Part shown: piece after piece, positions 60,539 through 64,000 of the stretch
Position numbering within the stretch: the first letter of the stretch is position 1
Layout: each line of letters opens with the position of its first letter
Source: Actinomycetota bacterium
GTDB taxonomy: Bacteria; Actinomycetota; Actinomycetes; Actinomycetales; Microbacteriaceae
Length of the DNA: 64,000 bases
Reading direction: 5' to 3'
Assembly: GCA_020161315.1 (NCBI GenBank)
Contig: JAIUOH010000008.1
Span: 1 to 64,000 of the forward strand
The notes under the pieces: generated by a model
The model's input: only the letters and a program-made list of their open reading frames with translations
What the model was told of the DNA's origin: nothing
Database searches by the model: none
Made by a program: the position numbers and the translations under genes

Positions 60539-63337
60539 ATGTCGCAGCTGTATGAGGAGTCAATCTCCGCTTCCAGCCTGCTTTCGGGCGAGTTCGACGA
60601 GAGTCGCGTTCGACTACCAGTTCGGTCGAGAATCATTGAGCGCCTCATCGAAGAAACCGGCAGTCGCTCTGGCGCCCGCAGGCTCACGCTGATCAAAGCT
60701 CCGACTGGCTATGGCAAGACGCGCACCGTGCTGACCTGGCTCGGCGATGGCAGCAACCCAGTCGATGGGGTGCGCTGGGTGCAGTGTGTCGTGTCACACA
60801 CCCACTCATCAGCTTCGTTCTGGCTTATGATCGCTGCGACGCTCTCGGATGCAACGTCTACATCGGTCGACCTCGCTCGAGACGGCGACATCGATGAAAC
60901 CCAGCAAGCGGCCGCACGCCTCGCGCAAGAGCAGGCTGAGCAGCTGGTCGCCCAGCTCACCCGGCCGCTCACCCTCATCATCGACGACTACCACCACGCC
61001 ACGAACCCCGAGAATGACCTCGCGATCGCGCGCCTCGCTTCACTCTCGCCTCTGCTGTCGCTCGTGGTGATCGCTCGCCGGGTGGCGCTGCTCGACCGCA
61101 CAGTCATAACGGCAACCACGCGAGTTCGACAGATTGGCCCCGAAGTCTTGGCACTCACGACTGCCGAGGCAGTCGACCTCGCCTCATCGCTCGGAGTGCC
61201 CGCAAGCGACGAGCTACACTCGGCGCTCGAGCAAACCGCGGGTTGGCCCCTCGCGATTCGCGCGGCACTCAACCTCGGCTCAGATGAACTATATGAGGGC
61301 TCATCACCAGGCGCTCGGCGCTGGAACGAACTATACGAGGCTGCCTCATTCGACCCGATCGGCAACCTTGAGGCCTTCGCGCTCGACTCACTGCAGCTGC
61401 TCTCACCCGCAGCGCAGCGCGTTATCTTGATTGCGTCAGTGCTCGATGCCCTCGACACCGGGCTGCTCGAGCAGACGCTCGACTTGACGCCGGAAGAAAC
61501 GGCCACAGCCGTGCAGCAACTGCTCGAGATCGGGCTGCTCTCTGAACAGGCAACCACCCAATACACCGAATACCGCTGCCAGCGTGCTGTGCGTGCCTCG
61601 CTGCGCGCCTACACGCTGCGCACGGTAGACCCCGAGTTGCTTCAGCAGGTCTATAAGGTGCGCGCAAATAACGTCGCAGACACCGCGCCGTTCACCGCCT
61701 TCCGCTTGTTCTGCGCGGCCGAAAACTACGATCGCGCAGAAGTGCTGCTTGCGCGCAACTTCACTACCCTCACCGACGAGGTCGAGGTGTGCAGCCAGGT
61801 GTTGCGCGCGATTCCAGAACCCGCGCTTCAGAAGCACCCCACGTTTGCTGCTGCGATGCTCTTTCTTGAAATTCCCCGCCTCGAGGTTGCCCCGGCGACC
61901 CTCAACTACCTCACCTCACTCTGGATTCAGTCCCTGCAACAGCAACTGCCCGACCCACAAGCCACTTCGCAGAGCCCGATTCACCTCGCATTGATCGGCC
62001 AAGCCATGATTGCCGCCCGCCTCACCGGGCAAATCGATCGGGCAATGACACTTATGCACCATCTCGAAGGTCGAATGACGCCCGCAACGACAGAGCCGGG
62101 GGCGAGCGACGGACCCATCACCGCGGGCTCACTTGCGGGCTCGCTGCCAAGTTACTACCGCGAAGCGGCCGCGACCGCCATTATGGGTGGCGACCTCGCG
62201 CAGACCAGGCGCAGCCTTTACCGCTTACGGCGGCATTCAGAGTGGCTCATCAAGAAACACTGGCGTGGTTTTCCTCATGCTTCGACTCGGCGCATCACCG
62301 ATCCCGAATCTGGCAAGAAGTGGATGCTGGTTGCGCTCGGTGAGCTCGCCTTCGCCGAGGCGATCGATGGCAACATGAACGAGTGCGCCCGGGTGCTCGC
62401 CAAGATGGACGCATGGCAGGCCACCCACCAAGTCACTGCGCCGGGCATCTCTTGGATCGGCGCAGAAATCGCCCGCGCACATCTCTCATATGAACTCGAA
62501 GACGAGTTCATGTTGTATCACGCGGTGACGAAGCTCACACCGTATCTCGACCGCATCGAAGCCTGGCCTCTACTTCTCATCGCTGAGGCGGCCTCGCTGC
62601 GCAACACCCGCGGAAACGAGCAGGCACTCGCACACATTGATTCGAGCCTTACAAACCTCTCTGCCACGCTGCCAGGAACCGAAATCTGGTCAGAGTTTCT
62701 GATTTGCTACCAAGCGACGCTGCGCGTAACCATTGGCGACCTGCGGCAGGCGGCAAAATTGCTCGCAAGCTGCAGAAACAGCTCTCAGCTCGTGCGCCTC
62801 GAACGAGCCCGGCTCTCACTGTATGCGGGCGATGACGTAGAGGCACTATTGCAGGCCCAGCAGGTGGGCACCTCAGGCACCACAGCAAGGCAGTGGGCGT
62901 CGCAGGCGCTCATCTCAGCAATCGCTGCGTGGAACTGCAAGCGTACCGACGAAGCGTTTCTCGCATTCGATACCGTCTCTGAAATACTCACAAAGCACGG
63001 AGTTCGATCGGTACTCAAGAACGTTCCGTTTGACACGCTTCACGAGCTAGCGGTAGCCGCACAGGCTGCAGGTGTCTGTGATCTGGTTGCTTCGGTTGAG
63101 GCTATTCCAGAACATCTGCGCAGCCGCCGCTACGAGCGCCTCACTGAGATGGAGCTGCGCACCCTCGCCGCAATTGCCGAACACCGCAGCGCAAACCAAG
63201 CGGCGGCGGCACTCTTCATCACTGCTGGTACCGTCAAGAAGCACCTTGCATCGGTCTATCGCAAGTTGCGTGTAAACGGGCGCGACGAGGCACTGCTGCA
63301 GGCGGGCCGCATGGGTCTGCTATTGCAAAGCGAATAG
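60539..63337 (+). CDS. LuxR-family (LAL/MalT-like) ATP-dependent transcriptional regulator
   Basis: The 932-residue regulator has an N-terminal STAND-type ATPase (P-loop K53APTGYGKT61, Walker B-like LTLIIDDYHH). A long helical sensor region (about 330-850) of TPR-like hairpins follows, then a C-terminal LuxR HTH (LTEMELRTLAAIAEHRSANQAAAALFITAGTVKKHLASVYRKLRV). Length is typical of MalT/LAL proteins. It is transcribed away from the pilus operon across a shared control region, so it is the candidate activator of pilus expression. The ligand is unknown. A strong bidirectional terminator separates it from folD. Confidence 0.92.
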   Translation: MSQLYEESISASSLLSGEFDESRVRLPVRSRIIERLIEETGSRSGARRLTLIKAPTGYGKTRTVLTWLGDGSNPVDGVRWVQCVVSHTHSSASFWLMIAATLSDATSTSVDLARDGDIDETQQAAARLAQEQAEQLVAQLTRPLTLIIDDYHHATNPENDLAIARLASLSPLLSLVVIARRVALLDRTVITATTRVRQIGPEVLALTTAEAVDLASSLGVPASDELHSALEQTAGWPLAIRAALNLGSDELYEGSSPGARRWNELYEAASFDPIGNLEAFALDSLQLLSPAAQRVILIASVLDALDTGLLEQTLDLTPEETATAVQQLLEIGLLSEQATTQYTEYRCQRAVRASLRAYTLRTVDPELLQQVYKVRANNVADTAPFTAFRLFCAAENYDRAEVLLARNFTTLTDEVEVCSQVLRAIPEPALQKHPTFAAAMLFLEIPRLEVAPATLNYLTSLWIQSLQQQLPDPQATSQSPIHLALIGQAMIAARLTGQIDRAMTLMHHLEGRMTPATTEPGASDGPITAGSLAGSLPSYYREAAATAIMGGDLAQTRRSLYRLRRHSEWLIKKHWRGFPHASTRRITDPESGKKWMLVALGELAFAEAIDGNMNECARVLAKMDAWQATHQVTAPGISWIGAEIARAHLSYELEDEFMLYHAVTKLTPYLDRIEAWPLLLIAEAASLRNTRGNEQALAHIDSSLTNLSATLPGTEIWSEFLICYQATLRVTIGDLRQAAKLLASCRNSSQLVRLERARLSLYAGDDVEALLQAQQVGTSGTTARQWASQALISAIAAWNCKRTDEAFLAFDTVSEILTKHGVRSVLKNVPFDTLHELAVAAQAAGVCDLVASVEAIPEHLRSRRYERLTEMELRTLAAIAEHRSANQAAAALFITAGTVKKHLASVYRKLRVNGRDEALLQAGRMGLLLQSE

Positions 63338-63347
63338 CCCTAGACAA

Positions 63348-63393
63348 AGCGAATGGCTCCGGTTGTCTCGACAGAGAACCGGAGCCATTCGCT
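63348..63393. terminator. Strong bidirectional terminator
   Basis: Perfect 17-bp arms AGCGAATGGCTCCGGTT (63348-63364) and its complement (63377-63393) surround a 12-nt loop, with TTTTA after it on +. It serves the converging regulator and folD genes. Confidence 0.92.
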
Positions 63394-63401
63394 TTTACGA
63401 G

Positions 63402-64000
63402 CTAGACGCTGAGGTGGCGCTCGGCAACCTCAACCACGTTTTTGAGCAGCAGAGCGCGGGTCATCGGGCCAACGCCGCCGGGATTCGGCGACACCCAGCC
63501 AGCGACCTCGGCCACGGCGGGGTCGACATCGCCAACCACGCGGCTTTTACCGGTCTCTGGGTTGATCTTGCGCGAGACGCCCACGTCGAGCACGATCGCA
63601 CCAGGCTTCACATCTTCGGCGCGCACGATGCCCTCGACACCGGCGGCCGCGACGATCACGTCGGCGCGGCGAAGCTCGGCACCGAGGTCGGCGGTGCCCG
63701 TGTGGGTGAGCGTCACGGTTGCGTTGTACTCGCGGCGCGTGAGCAGCGGCCCGATCGGGCGGCCGACGGTCACACCGCGACCAACAACCACAACGTGCTT
63801 ACCAGCCCACGACAGGCCGTTGCGCTCAACGAGCTCGATCACGCCACGCGGCGTGCACGGCAGAGGTGAGGTGATCTCGGTGTTTGCGTTGAGCACGAGG
63901 CGACCAAGATTGGTCGGGTGTAGTCCGTCTGCGTCTTTCGCTGGGTCGATGCGCTCGAGCACGCGGTCGGTATCGATGTGCTTCGGCAACGGCAGCTGCA
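63402..64000 (-). CDS. folD: Bifunctional methylenetetrahydrofolate dehydrogenase/cyclohydrolase, C-terminal part
   Basis: The visible 199 residues are the NADP-binding half of Fol[69 protein letters not shown] (motif and nucleotide loop), [22 protein letters not shown], and [32 protein letters not shown]. FolD interconverts methylene-, methenyl- and formyl-THF in one-carbon metabolism. The gene runs off the right edge, so its N-terminus (about 90 residues) is not in the window. Confidence 0.96.
   Translation of the reverse strand, partial: QLPLPKHIDTDRVLERIDPAKDADGLHPTNLGRLVLNANTEITSPLPCTPRGVIELVERNGLSWAGKHVVVVGRGVTVGRPIGPLLTRREYNATVTLTHTGTADLGAELRRADVIVAAAGVEGIVRAEDVKPGAIVLDVGVSRKINPETGKSRVVGDVDPAVAEVAGWVSPNPGGVGPMTRALLLKNVVEVAERHLSV

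Overview
The window is high-GC DNA with actinobacterial gene style: frequent GTG/TTG starts, ATGA/GTGA gene overlaps, and -10 boxes placed 6-7 nt in front of start codons. Gene content (SSB/AlpA/integrase mobile module, class C sortase pilus, small Micrococcales-type hypotheticals) points to the family Microbacteriaceae. A Leucobacter-like organism is my best guess, but genus is inference only.

Layout. 1-3.8 kb: right end of an integrated mobile element (truncated IS3 copy, SSB gene cut by it, small hypothetical, AlpA-like excisionase, tyrosine integrase) abutting a tRNA-Phe/Asp/Glu cluster (3.9-4.2 kb). 4.2-4.7 kb: gene-free, holds dispersed short repeats. 4.7-10.2 kb: small hypothetical, M18 and M17 aminopeptidases, MacB-like ABC pair. 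10.4-16 kb: thioester-type surface protein and metabolic genes (LLM oxidoreductase, GNATs, methyltransferase, quinone oxidoreductase). 16.2-33.2 kb: a peptide/D-amino-acid region. On the + strand, M20 hydrolase, GNAT, N-succinylamino-acid-racemase-like enolase-superfamily enzyme and PucR-type regulator; on the - strand, prolyl oligopeptidase, erythromycin-esterase-like protein, a complete Dpp/Opp-type transporter with fused ATPases, M19 dipeptidase and class C serine hydrolase. 33.3-38.8 kb: threonine degradation (tdh-kbl), divergent LysR regulator, VIT-like protein, alkyltransferase-like protein, HTH-less LysR-type protein. 39-41.5 kb: large thioester surface adhesin with a LAxTG-type anchor. 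41.6-44.6 kb: a three-gene ParB-like/sigma-like operon, divergent XRE regulator, two striking palindromes and tRNA-Lys. 44.8-50.6 kb: housekeeping (AhpD-like, zinc metallopeptidase, acyl-CoA ligase, lipoprotein, DedA, coiled-coil protein). 50.8-60.2 kb: sortase-dependent pilus locus (tip adhesin, two pilins, two class C sortases) with a divergent 932-residue LuxR/LAL regulator. The right edge cuts folD.

How it fits together. The M20-GNAT-racemase order matches the known pathway that turns D- into L-amino acids through N-succinyl intermediates. Beside it lie a peptide importer and hydrolases of families that cut D-residue-containing peptides, so the region reads as one scavenging programme, perhaps for peptidoglycan peptides. 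The least explained unit is the ParB-like operon at 41.6-43.9 kb: its middle gene carries a perfect 35-nt palindrome in the linker after the ParB domain, and a related palindrome lies in the control region shared with the XRE gene.
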